Positions 46,376 through 63,782 of a stretch of 64,000 bases of DNA are shown here, in pieces. The notes under the pieces were generated by a model, which worked only from the letters and a program-made list of their open reading frames with translations, searched no databases and was not told the origin of the DNA. Source of the DNA: Lathyrus oleraceus. Lineage: Eukaryota > Streptophyta > Magnoliopsida > Fabales > Fabaceae. The translations under genes were made by a program, and so were the position numbers. The stretch is from the NCBI RefSeq assembly GCF_024323335.1, contig NC_066584.1, positions 418,167,819 to 418,231,818 of the forward strand, written 5' to 3'. Each line of letters begins with the position of its first letter. Position 1 is the first letter of the stretch.

Positions 46376-46884
46376 TTTCAAGCAAATTGTTTATTGTTAT
46401 ATTTACTTTACAATAATTACAGCTTTTATTGACTGTTAAATTCATATTAATTTTGATTTTAAATTTAATAAATCCCAAACTTTTGTACTATTCCTTCATA
46501 TACAAGACATTGATTATAACAAATAACTTGTCTTATAGCTAAAATAAAAGAGGTAGTATACATCACAAACAAGTATACTTTGTTTAGGGTCTATCTGTTG
46601 TCAATTATATAAAATATTAATAAATCAAATTATTACTATTCTTTTTTTAAATTGATAATAGATGAATGAAAACTCATATATCCCAATAGTATGATATGAA
46701 ACAAAAGATAAGAAAAGGAAAAGAAATAAATTAAAAAAACTAGAAGTATATGGGTACAACTAAATCGCAATAGTACCAAAAACTCAAATAACATGAGGAA
46801 TTGAGTTTATCAAAATTGTTAAAAGACACTAGAGTTTAAAAGAGATGGCAACAGAATATAAAAAACAGATTCCAACAAACAAAT
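46376..46884. other. Spacer between the RPL3 pseudogene promoter and the RPL3 stop codon
   Basis: AT-rich. Its right part should hold the 3' UTR of RPL3. No other feature was seen. Confidence 0.5.
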
Positions 46885-49990
<3,106 letters not shown>

Positions 49991-50389
49991 ATAAACTCAC
50001 AAACTGTGAGCATTTAACCTGTCACCCCTTCTTTTATATTTTGCACCCTCCATATTTTCATATTGTCGAAACTATCCTGACTATTATTTATCAGTAAAAA
50101 TTTTTTTTAATATTTTAAAAACGAAATTTCTAGTATTTGATATTTTTCTAGAATATCCCAAAATTATACTAGGAATTATTAAAATTTCCGGAAAGCTACT
50201 TAAACTTTCGAAAATTTCATATTTTTCGATATACCATTTTTGTCCATACTCATAATTTCGGGAAGTACAAAAAAAATACTTTATTGTGTGGTCCAGAGCC
50301 GGAAGGACCTTCTACAAATTCTTGTACAGATTTTATGCAGTTCTTCACCACTGACGTAGTATGTTTTCTATGTAATAATTTTAATTTAG
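49991..50389. other. Intergenic DNA
   Basis: AT-rich, with a few unremarkable 'GGAAG' patches. No gene seen. Confidence 0.5.
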
Positions 50390-52424
50390 ATGTTTTATCG
50401 TCTCTGTGATATTTATTGTTTACTGTTTATATGTTGTAAATCACGGGTATTTGAGTCTCGATCTAAAATATTAGCATTGACAAAGACTATTGGTAAATAT
50501 TATGGTATTATTGTTGTGATTGTTCGTTTTGATACTGCAAATGGAAAGTGGGGTATGAAAGATAAATTGATTATGGGTTGTGAGATAGGAGAAAACTACA
50601 AAATGAAGAATGTATCTGAAATGAATAATTCCTCATAAGGCATTTATAGTATGAAAGTTAAATGTCCTTTTGAGTTGAGATATGTGTCAAGTGGTAGCGG
50701 TTGGAAGGTGATGGTTAGGTGTGGGTTGCACAACCATTGACTATATAAGGATTTAGAAGGCCATGATATATTGGGTTGTCTAAAAGACCATGAAAGACGG
50801 TTTGTGAATGACATGACGAAATACAATATGGCTCTAAGATACATATTTGTTGCTTTGAAAGACAAAGATCTAGAAAACCTTACTAGTGTTACTCAGGTGT
50901 ATAAAGTTAAAGTTACATACAATGCGAGCAAGAAAGGTATATTGACGGGAATGCAGATGTTGTTGGGTCTTATTAATAAAGAAGAATACATGTGTTGGAC
51001 TAGAAACAGGAAAGACTCAAATGTTGTTGTTGATATCTTTTGAACACGTCCTAATTTAGTGAAGTTACTGAATATGTTTCATTTTGTGTTGATTTTTTAT
51101 TGTACATACAAGACAAATAGGCAATTGGCAGATGTTGAATTTTTATATCTTTTGGACATATCAGATTTTTGATTATGTGCATCGTGATCATACAGGTATT
51201 GGTTACCACTGCTTGAGATTGTTGGTGTTACGTAAATAAAGTTGATGTTTTCGGTTGATTTTGCCTATTTGTAACATAAAAGGGGGATAAATTCATATGG
51301 GCACTGGAGAAGCTCAAAGAGTTGTTCTCTTCCGAGAATTTGCTACTGAATGTTGTGGTGATGGATCGGGAACTTGCGTTAATGAATCTCATGGAAGTTG
51401 TGTTCCCAACTTTAACTCATTTGTTGTGTTCTCAAATTTAATTCATGTGTTGTGTTTGTTCCATATTTCATAAAATGTTAGTATGAAATATAAAGAGTGT
51501 GTTAAATCATAAAGACAAGAACATGTCATGGATCTATGGAACAACATCATGTATGCTATTAGAGAAACTGAGTTTATCGAACACTTGAAGCACTTTGAGA
51601 CTATTTGTGATAATATTCCTTTATTTGTTATATGTGAGTGAAATATAGTTGACACCTTATAAAGAAATGTTTGTTGTTGCTTGGACTAACATAGTCACTC
51701 ATTTAGGAAACACAACAACAAACAGGTACACAAACATCATTTTGATATTATTACATTACTAGACATAATTTAACATGTATTTCTATTTATGGTTTTTAGG
51801 GTGGAGTATGCTCATTGGAGACTAAAAAATATGTTGACTACAAGTCGGGGAGATTTATGTCAAAGTTGGGATGCTGTGAACACCATGTTGAAGTTGCATT
51901 TAGGTTCAATATGAGTATCATTTCAAAAAAAATATTATCACCATTGAGCATCAATATAACACTCCATTTTATATCAACTTCCACAATTTTGTTTCAAGAC
52001 AATGTATACATCACATTAAAGAGGAACTATAAAGGGTAAATTTGTTGGTGCAAGCCAAAATGCATACGGTTGCTTCATTAGAACAACACATGAGTTACCG
52101 TGTGTGTGTCAACTTGTTGGTTTTCATATACAAGTCAACCATGTTCCTTTAGAACCAATTCATGTTTTTTGAAAGAAATTACACATTAAAGAGCATGGTG
52201 TCAATCATGAAGAAAGTGGTACACAATTGGATTTAGAAGTTGAGTATGAAAAGTTGAAGACATATTTTAGTACTTTGGATATTGTAGGCCATAGGGCATT
52301 GAAGAAAAGGGTTCAGGAACCAACACACTCATTCATAACCTCTATGTGTCTATCATCGATGAAGTACAAGCAAAATAGGGGAGTTAAGAAGAGCATAAAG
52401 GGTAGTGTAACCCGTAATCGGTAA
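50390..52424 (+). pseudogene. MULE-type transposase pseudogene (FAR1-related/otubain-associated family)
   Basis: Open pieces at 50390-50638, 50771-51043, 51815-52039 and 52227-52424, with frames changing between them. Recognisable phrases are CPFELRYVSSGSGWKVMVRC (about 50670-50730), GCLKDHERRFVNDMTKYNMA, YMCWTRNRKDSNVVVDIF, TYKTNRQ, and VMDRELALMNLMEVV near 51358. In MULE transposases the third block is followed by a catalytic Asp; here the codon reads Tyr (LIFYCTYKTNR), so the copy is dead even apart from the stops. The C-terminal part ends in a Gln/Lys-rich tail. Confidence 0.75.
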
Positions 52425-52439
52425 ATCATCAATGTAGAT

Positions 52440-55429
52440 ACATATGATGATCACTCATTTGTTTGTATCCTTCTTCACAAACACACGCCATGTTTGGATA
52501 CACATTACACATTTATCAAATATTATCTCCTTTAGAAATTCATGAATTATATTCTTCCAAGATCTTGGTGCTTGCTTCATCCCATACAACTCCTTCCCCA
52601 ATCTATAGAACTTGGATTCCTTATTTTTCACAATAAAACCAGGTGGTTGTGCCACATACACCTCCTCGTTCAAAGTACAATTCAAAAAACACAAATTTTA
52701 CATTCATTTGGTATATGGACCAGTTATTATTATTCGAAATACCAATAACTAGCCTAATGGTTTTAATCCAAGCCACTAGTGTGAATACTTATTCAAAGTC
52801 TATGTCTTCTCTTTGCAAAAATCCTTTTTCCACTAATCTAGCCTTATGCTTGATTATTTCACCTTTGAGATTTTTCTCCACTTTGTATACCTATCTTACA
52901 CCAATTGGCTTATTTCCTTGAGGTAGATCAACTTGCTCCCATATTTGTTTTTTTTTCCAATCGATTCCAACTCCTCCTTCATTGCACATATCAAGTTTGG
53001 ATCATATAAGGCTACCTCTATTTTCACCGGTCTAGATTTAGTCATTAGCGCAAAATGGACAAGATCACCATTATTGTTCACTTCATTATCTGGGAACATA
53101 TCACAATCTTGCATTCTCATAGGCACATCTTTTTGCCTTGTTGATCTTCTCACATTTTATTCAACTTGGACTTCCTCGGTTGCAGTTTATGCCCTCTCAA
53201 ACACTATTGGAACAACTCCAACATTATTTTAACCCTTTGATTCATCGGGTACAACATGATGTCAGTCCCTTAATTCATAAAAAATGACATCCATATGGAT
53301 TACGATTCTCTTGTTAATTATGTCATAGAGTTTGTAGCCACTTGTAGAGTGATACCCAACAAGTATCATTTGCTCACACTTATCATCTAGTTTATTTCTA
53401 ACCTGATACAGAACATGTATATACGTAACTGAACCAAATACCTTCAAGTGATTCATATTTGGCTTGAATCTGAACCATGATTCTCTGGGTGTAATATTTT
53501 CCGACTTATTTGATGGGGACCCGTTCAACAAATATGCAGTTGTGGATATCACTTCTCCCCATAATTCATTTGTCAAGCTCTTCCATTTCAACATACTTCT
53601 CACCATGTTCGTAATTAATTGATTCTCCCTCTGTGTGGCCCTATTTTGTTAAGGTCATGTGGTGGAACTACCTCATGTACAATGCCCTCTTGATCACAAA
53701 ATTTCTCAAACTCATTTGACACATATTCACCTTCATAATCTATTTTTAGAGTTTTGATTTTGTGATCTTTCTACTCAAATCATCAATATAAGTGACAAAG
53801 TAATTATTGCATCTGATTGAGTCAACTTGCATCGGTCTACAAACATCTGAATATACCACCTCAAGATGACACTTGATTATGCATCCGGCATATTTGCTAA
53901 AGTTTCCTCAGTGTTGGTTGGCCCACACACACTCTTCACATACTTTAGTTGGAATATTGATCAACGACAGCCCCATAACCATGTTAATTTTCTACATAGC
54001 ATTGAGATCTTTGAAGTTCAAATGTCAAAGCCTATAGTGTCATATCTATTCCTCCATACTAGCAGTTATTGCAAGACATGTATGCTCAATTACTTTCAAT
54101 TCAACCTTGAAAGTTCTGTTTTGAGCCATAGGGCCCTTTATTTTACATCCATAACTTTTAACACTTTATTTTCCATGTGAATCTTATAATTCCTTTTAGG
54201 CAATTGACGAATGCTTAAAAAGATTACACTTGATTCTAGGAATATACATCACATCATTAATCAAATAATGCTTACTATTCTTCCTCTTGATTGATACATC
54301 ATTAATACCCTATGCTGCTAGTGTGCTATCATCCGCATATTTCACTTTGTTTTTCAATGCTTGATTGATTTTTACAAACCAATCATTCCTTCATGTCATG
54401 TCAAATGAACACCCAATTTCATTATACCATTTACCACTGCATTCTTCATATTTTAGCATAATCACCATCACATTTTAAATTTATGGTAACTTGTTACACT
54501 CTGCTTGTAATCAGTTACATACGCATTTTTCCTGTGTTGTTTTCTGCTTTAGCAACTACCATCCACTATGTGCTTTCATCATCGTCTTGCCTTGTAAACT
54601 CTTCTTTGACTTCTTATGGATCATTCTTGTTGGCATTACATTCACAAGAAAAATGTCCAAGCTTTTGATAATTGTGGCATTAGACATTGCTCTTATCATC
54701 TTTCCTTCTTCATTCTATTTTTCTATTGTTACCACCTTTGTAATTGTTTGGTCTACCAATTTGTTGTAGTTGTTTTAACCCTTTTAAAATGTTGAATTAT
54801 TGGAATTTTAGGAGTCTCCTCCATTATTATTGTGATAATTTCCTCTACCTCAATTCATGGACCATTTCCCTTCACCTTTTTGTCTTTCCCGACAAAATGG
54901 GCCTACAAAGCATTTCCAACCTTTGCTTTGTCAACATTCATTTCCTTCATTCTCTTATCATGAGCCTAAAGATAATCTTTCAACTCTTTTTAGCCCATGG
55001 TTTAAGTATTCTTTGACTATTCAATCGCAACCAATACGTTATCGAATCTTGATGTTAAAGATCTCTAGATTTTACCAACCACATACTGCTCAGTGATTGT
55101 CTCTCCACACGCTTTCACTTGATTCACCAATATTGTGATTCTTGTATTAAATTCACTAATGGTTTCTTTCTCTTCCATCTGAATTAATTCCAAGTGCCTT
55201 TTGTGAGTTTGTAACCTTGCCAATTTTGCCTTATCAGCTTATGCATAACTTTTTCCAAGATTTTCCAAGCTTCCTTTGAGGATGTGCAATCACTGACCTT
55301 CTCAAAGTTATCAGCATCAACACATTGATGAATGAGATATAAGGCTTTGAAATCTTTTATTTTCTCTTTCTTATGTGCAACCCTTTATGCAGTCATTGCA
55401 CCTTCTACAAATGGATTAATATCTACCAT
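52440..55429 (-). pseudogene. Degenerate Ty1/copia gag-pol
   Basis: Reading the minus strand from 55429: gag (MVDINPFVEGAMTA, DFKALYLIHQCVDADNFEKV, ITEQYVVGKI), a poor knuckle/protease region (54850-54200), integrase end (LWGEVISTTAYLLNGSPSNK, 53606-53262, with MILVGYHSTSGYKLYD), the linker region (53153-52896) and RT start (YVAQPPGFIV, LYGMKQAPRSW, 52694-52455). Many stops and shifts are present; the rest of RT, RNase H and both LTRs were not found. Confidence 0.8.
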
Positions 55430-55449
55430 CTAACTCCATAACTACATGG

Positions 55450-58400
55450 AACGAATTGAAGAGAATTTTTTTATCACGATACTTCCCACCAAGCAAAACG
55501 GTTATGCTAAGAAGCAAAATCAGCGGAATTAGGCAAAGAGACAACAAATCTCTTTTTGAAGCTTGGGAGAGATACAAGGATATGTTGAGGCTCTACCCAT
55601 ATCATGGACTTGAGCCATGGATAATCATCCATACTTTCTACAATTGTATCTTGTACAACACCAAGCTAACCTTAGACGCTGCAACTGGCGGCACTATAAT
55701 GGATAAACCCTACGAAGACGCCTATCAACTCATAAAAAACATGGCGTAAAACCATTATCAACGGGGAGGTGAGCGAAATTCTGTAGAGAAACCACTGATA
55801 AAGGGCATAATGTACAAAGTAAATGGCATAGACCATGTCAATGCTAAAATGGACACCCTCACTAAGAAGATCGGGAGTTTAATCGTAACTCTAGCAACTA
55901 CCGTAGTTGCTGAAACATCTAATTGCGAGTTATGTGGAACCCCTGGACACAACACTCTTGAATGCCACCTATTGGCTAGAATTCCATAAGACCAAGTAAA
56001 CAATGCCCAAGGTAACCCATACTTCAATACTTATAACCGTGGTTGGAGAAACCACCAAAAATTCTCATATAAGAACAACAACACGTTGTTTGCTCAAAAC
56101 CCAACACCTGTTGTTCCTCCAAGTTATCAAAAAGGAGCCCTTGTTGCTCCTTAAGCACCTGAGAAGTCAAACCTCAAACTAATGATGGAAAATTTTATTG
56201 CAACCCAAAGCCAATAGAACAAAGAGTTTACTAACCAAAACATTCACACGAATGAGCTGATTAAGCAATCGGCAAGTAAGGTTGACTCTATGGCTACACA
56301 CAATAAAATGTTAGAAATCCAAATTTCTCAAGTAACCCAACAACAAGCAACAACAAGCAGCCCCAGCTGGAATATTTCCTGGACAACCACAACCTAAACC
56401 GAAAGGTCATGCTAATGCTATTACACTAAGAAGTGGGACATAATTAGACGGGTCAGCTGATCCAAAATTCAAAATCCACCCATGTCTCAACAAAATGAAG
56501 AAGAAACCGATAAGGTGACAAACAATGAACCAAATGAAATTGGGTAGGATAATAAAACTAAATAGGTAGTCGAGAAAGAGAAATCGTACATGCCTCTTCC
56601 AACATATAAGCCACCAATTCCTTATCCTTAAAGACTGTCTAAATCCAAAACCGAATGTCAGTTTAAGAAATTTGTAGAGCTTCTGAAACAGCTTAATAAT
56701 ACTATACTTTTTACAGAAGTTATTACACAAATGCCTTCCTATGCCAAATTTCTCAAAAAGATCATATCCAGTAAGAAGAAACCTGAGGGTAATGAGACAA
56801 TGATGCTTATTGCAGAGTGTAGTGCCCTCATTCAAAACAACATGCTCCCTAAGTTAAAAGTCCCAGGTAGTTTTTCCATACCTTGTGTAATCGGAAAATT
56901 TGTTATAGACAAAGCTCTTTATGACTTAGGAGCTAGTTTCAGTTTAATGCCCCTCTCAATATATGAAAAACTCAAATTAGGCGAACTAAGACCCACTAGA
57001 ATGTCTCTCTAACTAGTTGACCGCTCTCTTAAATTCCATGTGGGTATGCTAGAAAACATTCCTATACGAATTGGTCAATTTTACATTCCCACAGATTTCA
57101 TAATAATGGACATAAAGGAAGATTCCAACATTCCAATCATATTAAGAAGACCATTTTTGGCCACTGTTGGTGCCATTATTGATGTGAAACGGGGAAAACT
57201 AGCCTTCGAGGTTGGTGAGGAGAAAATCAAATTCATTCTTTCACAATTTTTGAAGGCACCTGCTATAGATGAAACAAGTTGTTTCATAGACATCATCGAC
57301 GCATGTATAAAAGAAATGGAGATGGAACCACCTAAGGATACTGAAGTCCTAAAAATTCCAACACCTCCTATATTAGAAGATGATGAATGTTGTATGCCAT
57401 ATGTGGATGACAGTTTGAGGGAATGCCTCATACTAACTCCCAATTCGATGCCTTTCCCAAAGAGACCTTCCGTAGAACTTAAGACACTTCCCAAAAACCT
57501 AAGGTATGAATTCCTTGATAAAAAGTTTGAACACCCAGTAATAGTCAACGCAGACTTACGTCAAAAAGAAATTGAGCAGTTATTGTATGTTTTAAGGAAA
57601 TACCATACAATCCTAGGATATAACATCTCAGATCTCAAAGGGAGCAGTCCCTCTGTGTACATGCATCGGATTATGCTAGAGGAATACTCAAAAACCTCAA
57701 GAGAACACCATAAGAGAATAAACCCTATTATGAGCAATGTAGTTAAGAGGGAGGTACTAAAGCTACTACAGGTAAGGATTATATACCCAATATTCGACAG
57801 TAAATAGGTCAGCCCAATACATGTCGTACCTAAAAAGGGAGGTGTTACAATAGTCAAGAATGACAAAGGCGAAATTGTAGCAAAGTGTGTAGAGACATGG
57901 TGGAGAATGTGCATAAATAATAGAAAATTTAACAAAGCTACTCGAAAGGATCATTTCCCTTTACCATTTATCGACTAGATGCTTGAACGATTGGCTAGGC
58001 ATTCTCATTTCTGTTATCTGGATGGCTACTTAGGATTTTTCCAAATCCCAATTCACCCTGATGACCAAGAGAAGACCACTTTCACATGTGCCTATGGCAC
58101 ATTCGCTTACCGACAAATGTCGTTTGGATTATGTAATGCTCCCACAACATTTCAACGATGAATGATGGTGATCTTTGTTGATTTTATAGATAACATCATG
58201 GAAGTGTTTATGGATGACTTTTCAGTTTGCGGGCAGAGTTTTGAAGGATGTTTTGTGAACTTGGAAATGGTACTAGAAAGGTGTGTAAAGGTCAATCTTG
58301 TGCTCAACCGGGAGAAATGCCATTTCATGGTTCAAGAGGGAATCATACTTGGACACATAATGTCAGACAAGGGGATTAAAGTTGATAAGGCAAAGATAAA

Positions 58401-60430
58401 AGTAATAGAAAACCTTCAACCTCCCAAAACCATTAAAGAAATACAATTTTTTAGGTCACACCAGGTTTTATCGATGTTTCATCAAGGATTCTCTAAAATA
58501 ACCAAACCCTTAACTATCATGTTGATTAAAGACGTTGAATTCAGCTTGAATGAAAAATGCTTAAAAGTGCTTCAAATGCTCAAACAAGCTTTGATCTTCG
58601 CACCCATTATACAACCTCCAGACTTAAATGAACCCTTTGAAATAATGTGTGATGCGTGTGATTTCGCCGTCGGTGCTGTCTTGGGACAATGTAAAGATAA
58701 GAAACTTCATGTCATTTAGTATGCGAGTAGAACCTTGGATGGGGCATAAATGAATTATGCCACAACATAAAAGGAACTCTTAGCTGTAGTGTTTGCAATA
58801 GATAAATTCCGCTATTACCTAGTGGGAGCTAAAATAATTATCTATACCGACCACACTGCTATTAGATACTTATTAAGCAAAAAGAACGTTAAGCCAAGGT
58901 TATTAAGATGTATTCTGCTGCTATAAGAGTTCGATTTAGAAATCAAAGACAAAAAACGAACTGAGAACGTTGTAGCGAATCACCTATATAGACTCGATAA
59001 TGTAAAAGCGGACCCAGTGCCCATAAACAATTACTTCCCTTATGACCGACTTATTGCCTAATTAGAAAATGATATATTTGAATGCTCTCAAAGAGGAGAT
59101 CCTTACGAAAAAAGAAACTTTGAAATTTAAATTAAGAAATCATGAAAGTTGCATATGCTCAATCCAAAATCCCTTAGTATACTGACTTTGTTAATTACCT
59201 ATCGGCCCAAGTGCTTCCACCTGAATTAACTTACCAACAAAAGAAAAAAGTGTTTCCATGACCTAAAACACTATTATTAGGATGAGCCCCTCCTATTCAA
59301 GAGAGGCGCCAACGGTATTTTCCATCAATGTGTCCTTGAAGAAGAGATAAACAACATTATAACCTATTGCCACGCTGCACCTTATTGAGGGCACGCAAGC
59401 ACATCCAAGACATATGCAAAGATTTTACAATCTGACCTCTATTGACCAAGCCTATGGAAGGATACTCACACTGCAGTTCTCAAATGTGACCGGTGCCAAC
59501 GCACTGGAAACGTTTCTAGACGAGAAGAGATGCCATTGAAAAACATCCTAGAAGTGGAAATCTTTATTGTATTGGGTATTTATTTTATAGGCCATTTCGC
59601 ATCCTTATTCGGAAACAAATTTATACTCGTTATGGTTGACTATGTGTTAAAATGGATCGAGGTTGTAGCTTCTCCCGCAAATGGCGTACAATTCGTGATT
59701 AAGCTTTTCAAGAACATCATCTTCCCTAGATTCAGTGTACCTAGACTCGTCATTAGTGACAGTGGATCTCATTTCATTTCAAAAATATTTGAAAAACTGT
59801 TGCTTAAATATGGAGTCTGACACCACATAGCAACACCTTACCACCCACAAACAAGTGGTCAAGTTGAAATTTCCAATAGGGATATTAAGAAAATATTAGA
59901 GAAGACTGTTGCAACATCTAGGCAAGATTGGTCCTCTAAACTTCACGAGGCTTTATATGCCTATAAAATATACTACAAAACTCCCATATGAACTACACCC
60001 TTTAAGCTAGTTTATGGTAAATCCTGCCATCTGCCGGTTGAGCTAGAACATAAAGCTTATTGGGTCATTAAGGCCTTAAACATGGACCACGCTGCTACAG
60101 GTGAAAAGTGGATCTTAGATATTCAGGGATTAGAGGAATTATGTTTAGACACTTATGAGAATGCCCAAATCTATAAGGATCGAACTGAAGAGTGGCATGA
60201 TAAGCATATAGCAAGGAGAGAGTTCAAAAAGGGTGAATTAGTTATTCTTTTCAACTCTTGATTGAAACTCTTTCCAGGAAAACTCCATTCTAGATGGTCA
60301 GGATCTTTTGAGATTGTGAAAGTCTTCCAAAATGCGATCGTTGAAATAATAGGTAATCTAACGAGATATTCATTGTGAATGGGCATAGACTTAAACATTA
60401 TCAATATGTCGAAAATAAAGATTACTATAC
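55450..60430 (+). pseudogene. Degenerate Athila-lineage (Cyclops-like) Ty3 gag-pol
   Basis: In order: gag (55456-55749, ISGIRQRDNKSLFEAWERYK, HGLEPWI), zinc knuckle CELCGTPGHNTLEC (55924-55965), protease (GKFVIDKALYDLGASFSLMP, 56895-56950, with DLGAS instead of DLGAS/DSGAS variants), RT (PIHPDDQEKTTFTCAYGTF at 58046; catalytic FMDDFSV near 58207), RNase H ([25 protein letters not shown]), and integrase ([17 protein letters not shown] at 59837; SDSGSHF at 59756). Stops or shifts lie at least at 55747, 56152, 57010, 57805, 57976, 58159, 58717 and 59818. The first integrase Asp reads Tyr (GIYFIG). On the plus strand throughout. Confidence 0.85.
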
Positions 60431-60852
60431 TTGTTCACAACTAAAAGATATGACCACCCTTTCACAAAATTAATTATTTCATAATTGTGTCGACCTACCG
60501 AAATTAAATAAAGCGTTGCGTGGGAGGTAGCCCACGGTTTTTGAATTATATCGCCCCGATATAATATTGATAAACTAATTTATTGATCAATACTAATTTA
60601 ATTTATTTTCTTTCAGGTCACACTCACCAACTAACTTTTGCTAACTAACTAGAGAATGCAACACAAGGATAATATGCGAGTCATTTTCAAAAACGACGCC
60701 CAGAGGAGGCTTTTTGAAGTCCTAGTTGAAAGAAAAATCTAACCTACCCATTACCCTGATTTTCCCTTGTTGGTAGCCTTAGGTTTCACTGATAGTGTGT
60801 GGTTTATGTTTACACAAATGAGTTGGTACCGTTTCTCTGTCACGAAACACCC
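60431..60852 (+). pseudogene. Start of the Athila third (env-like) ORF, cut by the second Ogre/Tat element
   Basis: After the pol region comes GCGTTGCGTGGGAGGTAGCCCA (60514-60535), a conserved Athila phrase before the third ORF. A frame with FKNDAQRRLFEVLVERKI (about 60690-60738), one stop, then PDFPLLVALGFTDSVW leads to SVTKHP, where the LTR at 60853 interrupts it. Only the N-terminal part is present; the rest lies beyond the window if it survives. Confidence 0.6.
60848..60852. other. Presumed target-site duplication CACCC (left copy only)
   Basis: Five bases before the LTR start TGTCATAC at 60853. The right copy should lie outside the window. Confidence 0.6.
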
Positions 60853-62825
60853 TGTCATACGGTGAACTGACTTTTTGTGTTTTTTTTTTTAATCGCAATG
60901 TCGCGATTAGCAAGAGTCGCCACCGACTTTTCTTTTATCCAATAAGGAAAGGTGGAAAAGAACAGGAAAGACCTTAATTTAGATTCTTAGGTTCGGGAGG
61001 TACATTATACAAAGGGAAGGTGTTAGCACCCTTTGTATCCATGGTTATCCATGGGCTCTTAATTGCTCAATCATTTATGTTTCTCTAGTTTGAAAAAGTG
61101 GTTGAGAAATGTGTAGGAAATGTTTTGAAAAGGAGAATTTAACTTTGTAATGATTCTTGAATGAATGTATACAAAGTGGTTATCTCGTTTAATTTTGGAA
61201 ATAGTTTAGAAAAATATAACTCGACAATGATTCTAGTGCGAATGTATGTCAAGTGGTGATTTTCTAATGGAGGTTTTGAAAGGTGTAAGGTGTGAAAAGT
61301 AGTTTTAAATTGTGAATAAGCAATTAAGAGTTATACCTATCCGAGGTCTTTCCGGGCATTTCCTATCCTTATGAAGGTAAAACTGTCCTTACTATTGAGA
61401 AGTAAGTAGTTTTATCCGTTGGATGTAAAAGGGTCATCGTAGGGTCATTGAAGGCAACAGTTGTGAGGATACCTTAGCATTCGAAGGGACGATCATCATT
61501 TAACCGTAGGCTACACCGAAGGGTCATCGAGGGACAAAATCGTATTTTCGAAGGCAACATCCGAGGGACTATGATTTATTTTATGATGATTAAATCGAAG
61601 GGCCATTGCTAAGTGTATCCCCACATTCGCGGGACATGACCGTTATATTGTAATACCGTAGGGCAACAAAGAGAGGTCCAAAATCACATGTTTAAAGGTC
61701 ATATTTTAAAGTCAATTAGGTGATTAGGATGAATCTCCACATTAAAATCAATACATTAAAATTAATACATTAAAATTAATACATTAAAATTAATTAAGCA
61801 ATTTAGGGTGGATCTTCATAAGGGTATCCCACAAATAAAGTGGAAGGCCTAAACAGCACTCTTTTCCTGGGATATGTGAACCTTTACAAAATTCAGCAAA
61901 CGGGTTAGCATACCAATCAGGGTGCAATCGAGGATTACACCGCAAAAGAAAACACAGCAGCATGAATGTCAGGCAAAACAGTGCATAATTAACATAGAAT
62001 AGATCAGGTTACGCATAGGACATAACAAATATCAACGGCTGTCCCGTTTGCCTCTGCCTCGCCTAGCGAGGTCCTAGCGAATGCTCGCTACATGCTCGCT
62101 TAGCGATGTGCTAGCGAGCGGCTGCGGGTTTTGAATTTCAGAACAGTATGATCTCAGCATGCTGCATGCCTTATTGCATTCAATTACAGAAATAATATGG
62201 TCAAACACTCAGGATATTCAGGCGTACTGGAATTCACATGCAAAGTCTAGTTACATATCCAAAATTTCAATCATGATGCATTATGTATTTAGAGATTTAC
62301 AAATTGGAAGCATAAAACAATAATGATACACAAACCTGTTTGCAATGGAGTGGTAATGCTGAATTGGCAAGTCACTTTTGGTATCGAGTTGAGTTGGGCG
62401 GCGGTAACTTCGGTGCGGATGAGCGGTCGTCAGGGTTTCTTCACTCCGACTTCTCTGGGCTACTCTCCGGGGTTGCTATGCCAGGGTTTCCGGCCGTTTC
62501 CGTCTCGGTTTTTCGTTCTCCCCTTTTCGTTCTGGAGTTGGGGTATTTATAATACTCCTTTGATGACCTAATGGGCTCAGAATGAAGCCCGAAATTTTCT
62601 GTTGTCTGTCAGCTTCGCTAGGCGAGCGTGTAGCGAACGTGTAGCGAACGTTCACTAGGCGAGCGTGTAGCGAACGTGTAGCGAACAGGCCAGTTTGGGC
62701 CATTTTCTGGATTGGGCCATTCGTGAGCTAGGCCTTTGTTCCTTTAAGATCAGTGTCATAAAAATGAGTTGGAATGCCCTGAAAAATGTATTAAAATATT
62801 AATGGGCAAATTTTGGGGTATGACA
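60853..62825 (-). repeat. 3' LTR of a second Ogre/Tat-family element, 1973 bp
   Basis: Same ends (TGTCATAC...GTATGACA) and same order of blocks as the LTRs at 12790 and 26492, but clearly diverged and shorter. The GCGAACGTGTAGCGAAC block is tandemly repeated (62613-62690), whereas the other element has TTCGCTAGGCGAA hairpins there. Internal DNA follows to the right, so the element is on the minus strand and its body is outside the window. Confidence 0.93.
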
Positions 62826-63494
62826 GCTGCCCCTGTTCAATATTCTTGAACCGAGAGAGTTAGGATGGCAGGTATGCCGTTCGTGGTCTGGAGGTGAAAG
62901 ATTATTGAACACTAGAATGCCCCGAAAATTTGCGCTTGTCAACCAGGAGTTAGTCTTGATGGAGATGGGCTTAAAGATGCCATCCAGGGAATTTGATGAT
63001 GAGAACTTCAGAGTGCGTCGTACATTAGGCGATATCTGAAGACATGGATGTCGTACCGGGTCATACGCTAGCCCGTATAGTGAGTTATCCATTATGCTGT
63101 CGACTTCGTTGGGGAGTCAGAGTGTGTTATACGCTGTTGGGGATAAGGGATCAGAATGGATCATACGCTAGACCGCATCCGAATACCAGAGTGAGTTGTT
63201 CATTGGGCGGATGACTTTGCTGAGGATGAAAAATCAGAATGGATCGTACGCTAGATCGTCTCTGAGTTGCAGAATGAAACCTCCATTAAGCGGGTGATTT
63301 CACTGGGGATAGAAGATCAGACCGGATCGTATGCTAGATTGTATCTGAGTTGAAGATCCAAATGGGTCTTATGCTAGACCGTATTGGAGTTGCAGGATGA
63401 GTCGTCCGTTAGGTTGTGTCTGATGATGAAAGAGGGTAGTCGTACGCTAGACTACACTTCAGAAATGTACCGTACACTAGGTAGCATCTGAGGA

Positions 63495-63780
63495 GATGAA
63501 GGTCTAACTGGATCGTACATTAAACCGTATCTGAGCAGAATGAGCCGTCCATTAGGCTGAATCTGCTTATAAAAGGGGGTAGTCATATGCTAGACTACAA
63601 TTCAGAAATATACCGTACACTAGGTAGCCTCCGAGCAGATGAAGGTCTAACTGGGTCGTACATTAAACCGCATCTGAGCAGAATGAGCCGTCCATTAGGC
63701 TGAATCTGCTTATAAAAGGGGTAGTTGTACACTAGACTACAATTCAGAAATGTACCTGTCACCAGGTAGCATCTGAGTAG
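63495..63780. repeat. Two-copy 143-bp tandem repeat in the second element's 3' UTR
   Basis: GATGAAGGTCTAACTGG occurs at 63495 and 63638, and the stretch between (including GAGCCGTCCATTAGGCTG and CTTATAAAAGGGG) repeats with few changes. Confidence 0.85.
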
Positions 63781-63782
63781 CA

